Shown here piece after piece: positions 24,691 to 33,252 of a stretch of 64,000 nt of DNA. Both the position numbers and the translations under genes were made by a program. Position 1 is the first letter of the stretch. The number at the start of each line of letters is the position of its first letter. This DNA comes from Brumimicrobium sp041655765 (lineage in GTDB: Bacteria > Bacteroidota > Bacteroidia > Flavobacteriales_D > Crocinitomicaceae). The notes under the pieces were generated by a model. That model did not search any database. It was given only the letters and a program-made list of their open reading frames with translations, and had not been told where the DNA came from. The stretch spans positions 1 to 64,000 of the forward strand of contig JBBAEU010000012.1 in NCBI GenBank assembly GCA_041655765.1, in the 5' to 3' direction.

Positions 24691-24718
24691 TCAACAAATT
24701 AGTTAATTTTTAAAAATA

Positions 24719-25450
24719 ATGAAATCAATGAGAAAAAATAATCTTTTAGCCATTTTAGTTGTTTTCTGTGTAGGATTTGCTACATCAGTGTTTGCAACAA
24801 TGAATGATGGGAACAACCCAAAAGTAAACAGTTTGCAATTTTCAAAATTCCAACTAAACAATGATGAAGGTAAAACCAAAAGTCAAAACTCAAAAGGTTT
24901 TATGGAAAACCATTTGTATGTTGACTTAATGGTTGGAGTTCCTCGTCATCGTACTGGACTGCTTTCTCCTTTTTACACTGGAAGTAATTGGTATAGTTTA
25001 CCGTATTTTAAAGCAAATATTGAATACGGTTTTGCAACCATGTTTAGTATTGGCGGATACGCAGGTTACACGCATTATGGATGGAAAAACACTGTTCCAT
25101 ATACAGATGCGCAGGGAATGCAAAGATTTGCTGATTTAAACGATAGACACTCTTTAATTACAACTGGAGTGAGATTTACTTGGCATATTTGGGCGTTTTT
25201 AAACCAAAAGTTAAATCTTGGGTTAGGAGTTGATGGACTTGATTTATACGTAGCTGCTATGACAGGTCCGACATTTACCATTCATTCCGACAAAAGATTA
25301 CACAAAACAACAACAACCCAGAGTGTTGGATATTATTTTGGTCCTGTAGTTGGAGCAAAGTATTACTTCATCAAAAATATTGGTATTTTTATTGAAACTG
25401 GATACGAAAAAGGCTCTTGGTTTATGGGAGGATTAACATTCAAATTATAA
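24719..25450 (+). CDS. Predicted outer-membrane beta-barrel protein
   Basis: A 243-residue protein with a signal peptide ending SVFA. A disordered linker (about 28-60) precedes alternating hydrophobic strands with aromatic ends: HLYVDLMVGV, FSIGGYAGYTHYGW, ITTGVRFTWHIW and VGYYFGPVVGAKYYF. The sequence ends in a strand, FMGGLTFKL, with a penultimate hydrophobic pattern typical of outer-membrane barrels. This looks like an 8-strand OmpA/PorT-like barrel. It follows the beta-helix lipoprotein by 28 bases. Start at 24719 or 24728. Function unknown. Confidence 0.7.
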   Translation: MKSMRKNNLLAILVVFCVGFATSVFATMNDGNNPKVNSLQFSKFQLNNDEGKTKSQNSKGFMENHLYVDLMVGVPRHRTGLLSPFYTGSNWYSLPYFKANIEYGFATMFSIGGYAGYTHYGWKNTVPYTDAQGMQRFADLNDRHSLITTGVRFTWHIWAFLNQKLNLGLGVDGLDLYVAAMTGPTFTIHSDKRLHKTTTTQSVGYYFGPVVGAKYYFIKNIGIFIETGYEKGSWFMGGLTFKL

Positions 25451-25530
25451 TTCCATGCCATAGAGAGGAAGAAGTAATTTAACATATCAGCTATTATCAA
25501 TTGACCTTTTTTAAAAAGTCGATTAACTTC

Positions 25531-25564
25531 AAAGTCGGGGTTTGTATTTGCAGACTCCGACTTT
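25531..25564 (+). terminator. Hairpin between the barrel gene and the kinase gene
   Basis: AAAGTCGG (25531-25538) pairs with CCGACTTT (25557-25564), followed by a T-rich but interrupted tract. It may end the lipoprotein-barrel transcript just before the kinase promoter. Confidence 0.45.
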
Positions 25565-25569
25565 TGTTG

Positions 25570-25577
25570 TATTTTTG
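25570..25577 (+). promoter_or_regulatory. -7 element of the kinase-regulator operon
   Basis: TATTTTTG matches TAnnTTTG exactly, 9 bases before the ATG at 25587. This rules out the upstream TTG at 25542 as the start. Confidence 0.6.
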
Positions 25578-25586
25578 ATAAAAAAG

Positions 25587-27449
25587 ATGAAAACTTACTA
25601 TAGATTGTTACTATTTTCATTCCTTCTCTGTCCTTTCTTTAGTAAGGCGCAGGAAACTATTGTTTTTGAAGAAGATTCGTTAACCGTGTCTGAGAACTCA
25701 AATTTAATGATGCAAGCTCATTTGGCCTCAGAAAGCATTGATTCTGTTCGAAATTTTCTAAAAAATGGGGTAAAAAACTCATCCCAACAAATAGATTATC
25801 TTGTTGAGTTTTATCTAGCTAGGTATTATTATATACTGCAAGACATTGAAACTGCTCAATCCATAACCAAAAACGTAATAACTGATGATTATAATGAAGA
25901 TGGTGCAGACGCACGTTTTTATAATTTGAACGGAGCAATCTATACTATACAAAAAAAATTCCCGGAAGCTATTCAGTCTTTCCTAAAAGCAGCAGACATT
26001 TATAAAGAGCAAGGATTAACTCTAGAAGAATACTCTGTTTACAATAACATCGCTAATATATACTTAGCTCTGGGTGATTTTGAACAGGCATATAAATACA
26101 GTAAAAAATGTTTTACAGTTTATAAAGACCATCCAGATAATCCGAATTATCTTAGTTTGTTAGGTGTCCTTTCAATCTGTGAAACGGCCTTAGACATGCT
26201 AGATAGTGCATCCGTTCATCTTGAACTTGGGTTAAAAGCATTAGAGTATAATTCCAATCCGCAAGGAAGCATAATTATACAATACGCAAAGGCGGAATTT
26301 GAATACAAAACAGGACAACCTCAAGTCGCTTTGCCGTATGCTCTTGAGAGTCTTGAATTGAGCAAAAAACATCGTCTAAACCAGTATATCTCAATTTCTT
26401 CAGTTTTATTAATGGGAATTTATAATGATTTAGGTAACTATGCAAAAGCCATAGAATATGCTGAAATTGCCCAAGCAGGGATGAATTTGAATAGTAACAT
26501 TACATCCGAACATGCCATTGCCAATGGGAAAGCTGTTGCTTATGCAGGACTTGGAAAGTATAAAGATGCTTATTTTTTTAAAAATATTTCAGACTCCTTG
26601 AAGACAATTGATCGAAATATTGAAGATAAAAAGAGAATGGATGTCTTGCTGGTTGAATATGAAGCCCTCTCTCAAAAGAACAAAATCTTAGAGCAAGAGT
26701 TTACCATTAATCAAAAAAACAAATTGATATCAAATCGTACAAATGCGATTATAATTATTAGTCTAGCAACCTTTGCACTCCTCGTTCTTGTAATACTTGT
26801 TTTTGTGTACAATAGGCAGCGACTTAAACTTATTGACCAAAAACATGCCGTCCAATTATCAGAAGCTATTTCAGAATCTGAAGAGATAGAAAGAGATAGA
26901 ATCTCTAGAGAATTACACGATGGTTTGGCCGCAGAACTTACTGCTTTGAAATTGCAATTGGAACAAAACGATTCTGTCTCAGATCAGTCATTAAGTACGC
27001 TAAACCATGCGCATCAAATTACGCGGAATATATCTCACAATCTATCTCCTTACCTAATCAAAGAAAAGGGATTAATCGATGCTGTTGTACATTTTGTTAA
27101 TAGAAATAATTCAAAAGGAAATTTACATTTCTTCACCAATGTAAATCAAAAAATTGAACTTAATAAGAAGCACGAAATAATTGTTTATCGTGGTATTCAG
27201 GAACTTATCCAAAATGCGATTAAATATTCAAAAGCAGATCAAATTAACGTTCAGATTATTCAGAGAAAACAATCCCTTAGTTTGAGTGTAGAGGATAATG
27301 GAATAGGAATGGATGTTTCAAAAATCAACAATTCGCTTGGTCTTGGAGCTTTAAAAAAGAGAATAGAATTAATTGGGGGAAATCTTGATATAGAATCGAG
27401 TCAAGGCAAGGGAACAACTGCGTTTATCAATCTTGAAATTCAGACTTAA
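25587..27449 (+). CDS. TPR sensor histidine kinase (NarX/HPK7 type)
   Basis: A 620-residue kinase. The signal peptide ends FSKAQ, and about six TPR-like helix pairs then fill the periplasmic region (for example ALGDFEQAYKYSKKCF and DLGNYAKAIEYAEIAQ). A coiled segment leads into one transmembrane helix near 390-410. The HisKA_3 dimerisation box ERDRISRELHDG carries the phosphorylated H444. The ATPase domain has IQELIQNAIKYS (N box), DNGIGMD (G1) and GKGTTAF (G2). The next gene, starting at the very next base, is its response regulator. TPR sensors of this build are common in Bacteroidota; the signal is unknown. Confidence 0.9.
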   Translation: MKTYYRLLLFSFLLCPFFSKAQETIVFEEDSLTVSENSNLMMQAHLASESIDSVRNFLKNGVKNSSQQIDYLVEFYLARYYYILQDIETAQSITKNVITDDYNEDGADARFYNLNGAIYTIQKKFPEAIQSFLKAADIYKEQGLTLEEYSVYNNIANIYLALGDFEQAYKYSKKCFTVYKDHPDNPNYLSLLGVLSICETALDMLDSASVHLELGLKALEYNSNPQGSIIIQYAKAEFEYKTGQPQVALPYALESLELSKKHRLNQYISISSVLLMGIYNDLGNYAKAIEYAEIAQAGMNLNSNITSEHAIANGKAVAYAGLGKYKDAYFFKNISDSLKTIDRNIEDKKRMDVLLVEYEALSQKNKILEQEFTINQKNKLISNRTNAIIIISLATFALLVLVILVFVYNRQRLKLIDQKHAVQLSEAISESEEIERDRISRELHDGLAAELTALKLQLEQNDSVSDQSLSTLNHAHQITRNISHNLSPYLIKEKGLIDAVVHFVNRNNSKGNLHFFTNVNQKIELNKKHEIIVYRGIQELIQNAIKYSKADQINVQIIQRKQSLSLSVEDNGIGMDVSKINNSLGLGALKKRIELIGGNLDIESSQGKGTTAFINLEIQT

Positions 27450-28088
27450 ATGGAAAATAACTTCACATTCTTAATTGTTGATGACCACAACATGATTTTA
27501 GAAGGTCACCGTTCTTATTTAGCTTCTAATTACCCAGAGGCAAATATATTACTGGCATCAACTCAAGTAGAAATTCTCCACGTTCTTCAAAAAAGAGAGG
27601 TGGATATTATTTTATTAGATTTAATCTTAAACGGCGATGATTCACGAACATTCCTGCATCAAATATTTAATTTACAACCCACTATAAAGATTCTTGTTAT
27701 CAGCTCACTTGAGGATGAATTGGTTGTAAACTCTCTTTTTCAAAATGGGATACACGGCTTTGTTGGAAAATCAAGCCCCACAATGTACATCATAGAAGGC
27801 GTTGAGGCAATTCTATCTGGCGAAAAGTTTATTGATCCAAAACTAGAAGAGACAATAAAGCAAAGACAAGTACTAAAAGAGAAGTCAGGACTTAAACTTA
27901 CCGATAGAGAAAAAGAAGTTTTAAAAGAAACGTTAGCAGGAAAAAAAATAAAAGAAATAGCCGAATCATTATTTATTTCTCCGAAAACAGTTGAAAATCA
28001 TCGGTCAAGCTTGTTTGTTAAATTTGAGGTAGAGAATGTAGCAGGACTTGTTAAAAAGGCTATTCTTTTGGGTTATGTTGATTTGTAG
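27450..28088 (+). CDS. NarL/FixJ-type response regulator
   Basis: A 212-residue regulator. The receiver domain has acidic pair D11-D12, phospho-acceptor D57 in ILLDLIL, the switch serine in VISS and K107 in GFVGKSS. The LuxR-type DNA-binding domain begins at LTDREKEVLKETLAG and contains the recognition helix SPKTVENHRSSLF. It begins on the base after the kinase stop codon, so the pair forms one two-component system. Targets unknown; the adjacent lipoprotein-barrel operon is a natural candidate. Confidence 0.93.
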   Translation: MENNFTFLIVDDHNMILEGHRSYLASNYPEANILLASTQVEILHVLQKREVDIILLDLILNGDDSRTFLHQIFNLQPTIKILVISSLEDELVVNSLFQNGIHGFVGKSSPTMYIIEGVEAILSGEKFIDPKLEETIKQRQVLKEKSGLKLTDREKEVLKETLAGKKIKEIAESLFISPKTVENHRSSLFVKFEVENVAGLVKKAILLGYVDL

Positions 28089-28112
28089 TTTATGGCTCAG
28101 TTCAAAAAATAT

Positions 28113-28730
28113 TTAAAAATGAAATTCTCCATTGATTTGAATTGTATCCTTTTTTGATAAATCAGATACATCTATGAATTTACCTTCAAAACTCGCATGA
28201 AACTCTAATTTATCTGGATAGAAAAGTGACGATTTTGTTCTAATATCATAAATTTTAAGATTCCCTTTATGGCTTGTCAATGTCAATGTATTTGCAAACG
28301 AATGAATGTTTGGTACAATATAAATCGTCAAAGCCGGCTCATTAAACTCTTCCATCTGATGTGAAAATGAATATGGCTGCCCACTACTACTATCTATAAT
28401 GAATATTCCTACTACAAAAAGTGAGTAATGAGGCGAAACACTGTCATTTTTAATTAATAAGTAAATTTCATTCTTCGGAGAATCTGTTCCATCAGAAGAA
28501 ATTAAATAACTATCCTTACAGATTTCATTTTTATACTTTTTAAAGAAAGTTGTTCCAGCATAAACCCCATCCATAATCTCCATTCTGTATCCTGGACTTA
28601 TATCTTCGCTATCAAAATGAAATACTTTTTCCGCATCACTTGAACCTAAGCCACATTTCGTGCAACATATTGTAAGAAACGGAAATATGAAAAGAAAAAA
28701 GAGCGCGCGAATTGTTGTTGGTTTCTTCAT
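28113..28730 (-). CDS. Lipoprotein of unknown function
   Basis: A 205-residue lipoprotein from the ATG at 28730. The hydrophobic signal ends at lipobox LTIC (C22), and C23, C26 follow closely. The rest is a beta-rich domain of about 180 residues with no recognised motif. The frame continues upstream to 28820, but that part is not signal-like and is probably untranslated. It converges on the response-regulator gene. No family recognised. Confidence 0.7.
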   Translation of the reverse strand: MKKPTTIRALFFLFIFPFLTICCTKCGLGSSDAEKVFHFDSEDISPGYRMEIMDGVYAGTTFFKKYKNEICKDSYLISSDGTDSPKNEIYLLIKNDSVSPHYSLFVVGIFIIDSSSGQPYSFSHQMEEFNEPALTIYIVPNIHSFANTLTLTSHKGNLKIYDIRTKSSLFYPDKLEFHASFEGKFIDVSDLSKKDTIQINGEFHF

Positions 28731-28923
28731 TTTTTTGTTCAAAAAGCAATAATATTTTTTTTTGTCGTAATATACACAAAACCAATTCAATTGACAGTCA
28801 GGGTTTTCCCTTAAAAACAAAGATTAAATTTGTACGAAACATCGCTTATCTTCCATTCTCTTTTAAAATAAATACATACAATGCTATCACAAATTCCAAA
28901 AAAAATGTTTTCTTCGTAGTTCA

Positions 28924-29646
28924 ATGATTTCGAAAGAGCAGATAAAGAAAATTCGTTCGCTTCAGCAAAAGAAGTTCCGGGATATTCATCAAATGTTTAT
29001 CATCGAAGGTCCAAAAATGATTCAAGAGGCGATTAACAAAGCACCGGAGAGCATTCTTGAGATATTTGGTGTTTCAGAACGTGAAAATTTCATACTTCCA
29101 CAGTTTCAATATCAACAGATTACAGAAAAGAACCTACAACAAGTATCAGGTCTAAAAAATCCGCAGTCACAACTTGCAATTTGCCAATATTTACCTAAAG
29201 AAGAAATAAAAACAGATTTTATTCTTGCAATCGATACTGTACAAGATCCAGGGAATTTAGGGACCATTCTTAGATTAGCTTCTTGGTTTGGAGTAAAAAA
29301 AATTGTTGCATCTAAAGAGACTGTAGATTGCTACAACCCAAAAGTTGTTCAAGCATCAATGGGTGCAATTTTTACCGTGCAAATCGAGTATGTAGATTTA
29401 AAAACATATCTTTCCAATGCTTCTTTGCCAATATACGGAGCACTTTTAGATGGTGAAAATATCTATACAAAATCGATAGAACGAAAAGGAACTTTATTAC
29501 TCGGAAATGAAGGGAATGGGATTCATGAAGATTTAATTCCATTGGTAAACCACCGTATCACAATTCCTCAATTTGGCGAAGGTGAATCGTTGAATGTTGC
29601 TATGGCAACGGCTATTTTGTTATCTGAATTTTCTAGACCGAGATAA
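28924..29646 (+). CDS. TrmH/SpoU-family RNA 2'-O-methyltransferase
   Basis: A 240-residue SPOUT (alpha/beta knot) methyltransferase. The three family motifs are visible: IDTVQDPGNLGTILRLA (motif 1), LLLGNEGNGI (motif 2) and ITIPQFGEGESLNVAMATAI (motif 3). An N-terminal substrate-binding domain of about 100 residues begins FIIEGPKMIQEAI. It 2'-O-methylates a ribose in rRNA or tRNA; the target base cannot be told from sequence. It is convergent with porT, a pairing I recall from other Flavobacteriia. Confidence 0.9.
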   Translation: MISKEQIKKIRSLQQKKFRDIHQMFIIEGPKMIQEAINKAPESILEIFGVSERENFILPQFQYQQITEKNLQQVSGLKNPQSQLAICQYLPKEEIKTDFILAIDTVQDPGNLGTILRLASWFGVKKIVASKETVDCYNPKVVQASMGAIFTVQIEYVDLKTYLSNASLPIYGALLDGENIYTKSIERKGTLLLGNEGNGIHEDLIPLVNHRITIPQFGEGESLNVAMATAILLSEFSRPR

Positions 29647-29647
29647 A

Positions 29648-30373
29648 TTATCCTTCAAACGTAAACGAAAGTAACCAAACCCGATTGTATAATTTATTAA
29701 TTGGCTCAGAAACCCTTGTATGGTCTTGAATTAAAGCTTGTTTAAATCCATGAGAGAGTTTTAATTCAATAGAAAACTTAAAAAAAGCAAAGAAGAAATC
29801 GACGCCACCGCCAACTTGATATTGGAAATCATCTCTATAAATTTTTATAAATGGATCACCAAAAGATTGTGCTGTATTCTCTTTAGATTGAAGGTCTAGG
29901 GTATATTGCGCACCTCCAATTACAAAGGCGGCAAAGTTGTTATATCTTTTTGTTCTAAATTTAAGTAATAGGGGAAAATCAATGCTTGTTGAACCAATTC
30001 TCTCTTCATATAATTCAAAATCTTTCTCTGGATCAGATGAAACAAATTTATAATCTAAAATCCGCTCTTGGAAAGAGATTGATGGAATAAATCGCAGGCG
30101 AATCAGGGGCGTTCCAATTTTCATTGTTCCTATTAATCCAAGTTGGAATCCTGGTTGCAATCTGTTTTGTATAGAATAAAGATTGTGGTCTTTTAACAGG
30201 TTTGGCTTGTAAGAAGTTGTAAAATCAGAAGTGTTTATCCCAAGCAAGAATCCAAAATGAAACAACTTTTGGTCAAACTTACGGTAATTCATTACACTTT
30301 GCCTAGCTTGTCCAAAGCTTATGTTTGATGTTAAAACAATTAAAAGTATGATATATGTTATTTTCTTCAACAT
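29648..30373 (-). CDS. porT: PorT-family outer-membrane protein of type IX secretion
   Basis: A 241-residue outer-membrane barrel with a signal peptide ending ISFGQ. The segment FDQKLFHFGFLLGINTSDF, then GFQLGLIGTMKIG, FPLLLKFRTKRYNN and VGGGVDFFFAFFKFS, fit PorT. PorT is required for type IX secretion and, in gliding species, for motility. The open frame extends to a TTG at 30385, but the ATG at 30373 starts a normal signal peptide. The rest of the T9SS is not in this window. An alternative is a generic PorT-like barrel, but the order of motifs favours true PorT. Confidence 0.78.
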   Translation of the reverse strand: MLKKITYIILLIVLTSNISFGQARQSVMNYRKFDQKLFHFGFLLGINTSDFTTSYKPNLLKDHNLYSIQNRLQPGFQLGLIGTMKIGTPLIRLRFIPSISFQERILDYKFVSSDPEKDFELYEERIGSTSIDFPLLLKFRTKRYNNFAAFVIGGAQYTLDLQSKENTAQSFGDPFIKIYRDDFQYQVGGGVDFFFAFFKFSIELKLSHGFKQALIQDHTRVSEPINKLYNRVWLLSFTFEG

Positions 30374-30425
30374 GCCTAATATCAACGCTAAATCTTGGTT
30401 TTTATTATATTCTACCTTTCTTCAT

Positions 30426-32270
30426 TTATCCAATCATTAAATGTCCTTTTGGATATTTGTAATTACTTAGCATCTGCTTTCCAAATAGATAAGCAATAGT
30501 GAGTGTGCCACAACGACCGATAAACATGGCCACAATAATAACAATTTTTCCTGAAACGGTTAGGTGTGGTGTAATTCCTGTAGAAAGTCCTACAGTACTC
30601 GCTGCTGAAACATGTTCAAATATAATATCCATCAGGGTAAAATGACCTAATTCAATCGCATTATGTTCTGTTATTAATAAAATAAATATCCCAATCAAAT
30701 TTCCAGCTATATAGAATATTAAAACAGTATAGGCTTTTAAAACAGTATCTGTATCAATGGTTCTTTTAAATAACTCTACATGTTGTTTTCTTTGAATTGT
30801 TGCAGAAACCGAGCTTAGCAAAACGGCAAATGTAGAAACCCTAATTCCTCCCCCAGATGAGCCTGAACTAGCACCAACAAACATTAAAAATAACATAAAA
30901 ACCATAACAGGAAGACTCAGTGTTGAGAAATCAACCGTACTAAACCCAGTGCTTCTTGGTGTCATTGAACTAAACAGAGTAACAATTAACTTTCCAAATC
31001 CAGATTCATGAGCCACCAAGGAACGATTGTATTCAAAAATAAAAAATACAACTGCTCCTGCTACCAGCAAAATCAAAGTTGTGTACAATGTTGTTTTTGT
31101 ATCAAACTTTAACGTTTTCCACGGATACTTCATACGATTTCTAAGGTGCTTAATTCCAAACAAATCGAATAAATAAATCATCCCAAATCCTCCTAAAAAG
31201 AATAAACCGAGGACAACAAAATGAAGAAAATAATTATTGACCAAAAGGGGATTCATCATACCTCCAGAAACTGTACTTAATCCTGCACTACAAAAACTTG
31301 ATATTGCATGAAAAACAGCATAAAACACTTCTTGTCTTGTTCCGTCAAAAAGTCCGTTATTATGAATAAAAATAAAAATACCGATTGCCCCAATTAATTC
31401 TATTACTAATGTCCATTTAACAATTCTGACAAACATCTTTTCAGTATCTAAAAAAGACGATTCGTTCACGAAATCCTCGATTACAGCATGCTGTTTTAAT
31501 CCTACTCCTAGCTTAGCAATCAAGAGGTATAAAGCACCAAAAGCGATTGTATTCAATCCCCCAATTTGAATTAAAAATAGAACAACTAACTGACCTTTAA
31601 ATGTAAGTACTTCACTAATATCCAAAGTTGTTAATCCTGTTACGCTGGTTGAAGATGTAGCTAAAAACAAAACATCAATAAAAGAAATATCATTTGAGTT
31701 TGTCATTTCAGGAAGGAGCAAGAGTCCAGTACCGATGGTAATAATCAGCAAAATAGACAACATAAATAAAAGTCCAGGATGGATTTTAAAATATTGTCTG
31801 AAATCTCTTTTTTTGAAAATATCGATAATAATATATATTACGAAGAATAACTGAATGAAGATGTTTGAAAAGTCCATAAAGACTTCTTTTCCTGCTTCAT
31901 TTCCAGAAATTTTAGCGAAAATCTCTCCAATGATAAACGTATCGTAGAAATTAAAAGCAATTCCCTCTGCTACTAAATACAAGATAATTAAGGTTTCTGC
32001 CCAATGTTCCATTATGTATTTTATGGGATTTAACTCATAAATCAGTCGAACGATAAATCGGAATGTATAAAATAGGAAGCTGAGTTCTATTAATCGAGTA
32101 AGAAACTTTTCAGATTCAGTAGTTTGAGGAAATCCATAGAAGTAAATTAATACACCTATCATAGACAAGGCTATAAAAATATAGCTAACCCTGACCAACC
32201 CTAAAACCATATTTTTAGAGTTGTAAAGGTTAAGATTAATTGTTTCCCGTATTTTGCTAATCCAGCTCAA
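30426..32270 (-). CDS. trkH: TrkH/KtrB-family K+ uptake protein
   Basis: A 614-residue membrane transporter for potassium. Four pore loops carry filter-like motifs, TSVTGL, CSAGL, PRSTGF and STVGLSTG, as expected for the fourfold pseudo-symmetric Trk/Ktr pore. About 150 residues before the core hold extra transmembrane helices not found in KtrB, a form common in Bacteroidota. The start appears to be a TTG at 32270, overlapping the hldA stop by 14 bases; the ATG at codon 21 is an alternative. No trkA-like gating subunit is nearby. It is third in the aspC-hldA-trkH operon. Confidence 0.9.
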   Translation of the reverse strand: MSWISKIRETINLNLYNSKNMVLGLVRVSYIFIALSMIGVLIYFYGFPQTTESEKFLTRLIELSFLFYTFRFIVRLIYELNPIKYIMEHWAETLIILYLVAEGIAFNFYDTFIIGEIFAKISGNEAGKEVFMDFSNIFIQLFFVIYIIIDIFKKRDFRQYFKIHPGLLFMLSILLIITIGTGLLLLPEMTNSNDISFIDVLFLATSSTSVTGLTTLDISEVLTFKGQLVVLFLIQIGGLNTIAFGALYLLIAKLGVGLKQHAVIEDFVNESSFLDTEKMFVRIVKWTLVIELIGAIGIFIFIHNNGLFDGTRQEVFYAVFHAISSFCSAGLSTVSGGMMNPLLVNNYFLHFVVLGLFFLGGFGMIYLFDLFGIKHLRNRMKYPWKTLKFDTKTTLYTTLILLVAGAVVFFIFEYNRSLVAHESGFGKLIVTLFSSMTPRSTGFSTVDFSTLSLPVMVFMLFLMFVGASSGSSGGGIRVSTFAVLLSSVSATIQRKQHVELFKRTIDTDTVLKAYTVLIFYIAGNLIGIFILLITEHNAIELGHFTLMDIIFEHVSAASTVGLSTGITPHLTVSGKIVIIVAMFIGRCGTLTIAYLFGKQMLSNYKYPKGHLMIG

Positions 32271-33252
32271 TCGACTTTCTTTTTGCTTCGCTTAAAAGTT
32301 GTTCTTTTTGAATGGCTACAACTCCTGAATACTCACAAACGATTCCACCCGCCAAATTTGCCATTTTCGCCAAAGACTTTGGACTTAATCCAGCGCATAA
32401 ACACAACGTTGCAACACTAATTACAGTATCTCCTGCTCCAGAAACATCGTGGATATTACGTTTGTGGGCTTCTATATAATGTTTGTCTTGTTTAGCTTGT
32501 ATATAAACACCGTACTCACTTAAAGTTACAAATAACAAATCCGCCCCCAATTCAGCGTCTAATTTTTGAATGGCAACATCAAAACTCTCTCTATCTCTCG
32601 CAAAGTCAATTTTCATTTGTAAACCTTCGCTTAATTCTTTTAAGTTTGGTTTAAATAGTGTTACTCCTTTATAGGCTAAAAAATTCTTTAATTTGGGGTC
32701 AACTGTCGTGTATGTATGATACTTTTTAGCTAAAGCGACAACTTCAGAAATTAATCTTTCAGTTAAAACTCCTTTGTTATAATCTTGTAAAATGATTGCA
32801 TCTTGACCTTCTTTCAACAAAACTTCTAATTCTTCTAACAACTGATTTTCCTCATCAAAAGAAATATCATTGGTTTGTTCTTTATCGATTCTTAAAAGCT
32901 GTTGATGATTTCCAACTACACGTTCTTTAACAGTAGTTTGCCGATTTTTTGAGCGTACAACTCCTTTTGTAGATATACCTTCGTTTTTTAACAAAGTCAA
33001 CAACGAATTCCCGTCATTATCATCTCCAATAACCGTAACCATAGAAACTTTTGCCTCTAGACTCAATAAGTTTAATGCAACATTTGCTGCACCGCCTAAG
33101 CGTTGTTCCTCTTTCTTGAAATTAATAATCGGAACAGGAGCTTCAGGACTAACGCGTGAGACTTTACCATAGAGGTAAGAATCTATCATAACATCTCCTA
33201 AAACAACAATTCTAGCTTGGTTAAATTTCTCAAAAAGAGTTTCTAATTCCAT
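32257..33252 (-). CDS. hldA: D-glycero-beta-D-manno-heptose-7-phosphate kinase-like PfkB protein
   Basis: A 331-residue PfkB sugar kinase matching the kinase half of HldE (RfaE). GDVMIDSYLYGKVSRVSPEAPVP opens it, GGAANVALNL is PfkB signature 1 and NIHDVSGAGDT is signature 2 with the catalytic Asp. It would phosphorylate heptose-7-phosphate at C1 for the LPS inner core. The nucleotidyltransferase half of HldE is missing, so another gene must supply it. It begins one base after the aminotransferase stop. Confidence 0.85.
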   Translation of the reverse strand: MELETLFEKFNQARIVVLGDVMIDSYLYGKVSRVSPEAPVPIINFKKEEQRLGGAANVALNLLSLEAKVSMVTVIGDDNDGNSLLTLLKNEGISTKGVVRSKNRQTTVKERVVGNHQQLLRIDKEQTNDISFDEENQLLEELEVLLKEGQDAIILQDYNKGVLTERLISEVVALAKKYHTYTTVDPKLKNFLAYKGVTLFKPNLKELSEGLQMKIDFARDRESFDVAIQKLDAELGADLLFVTLSEYGVYIQAKQDKHYIEAHKRNIHDVSGAGDTVISVATLCLCAGLSPKSLAKMANLAGGIVCEYSGVVAIQKEQLLSEAKRKSIELD

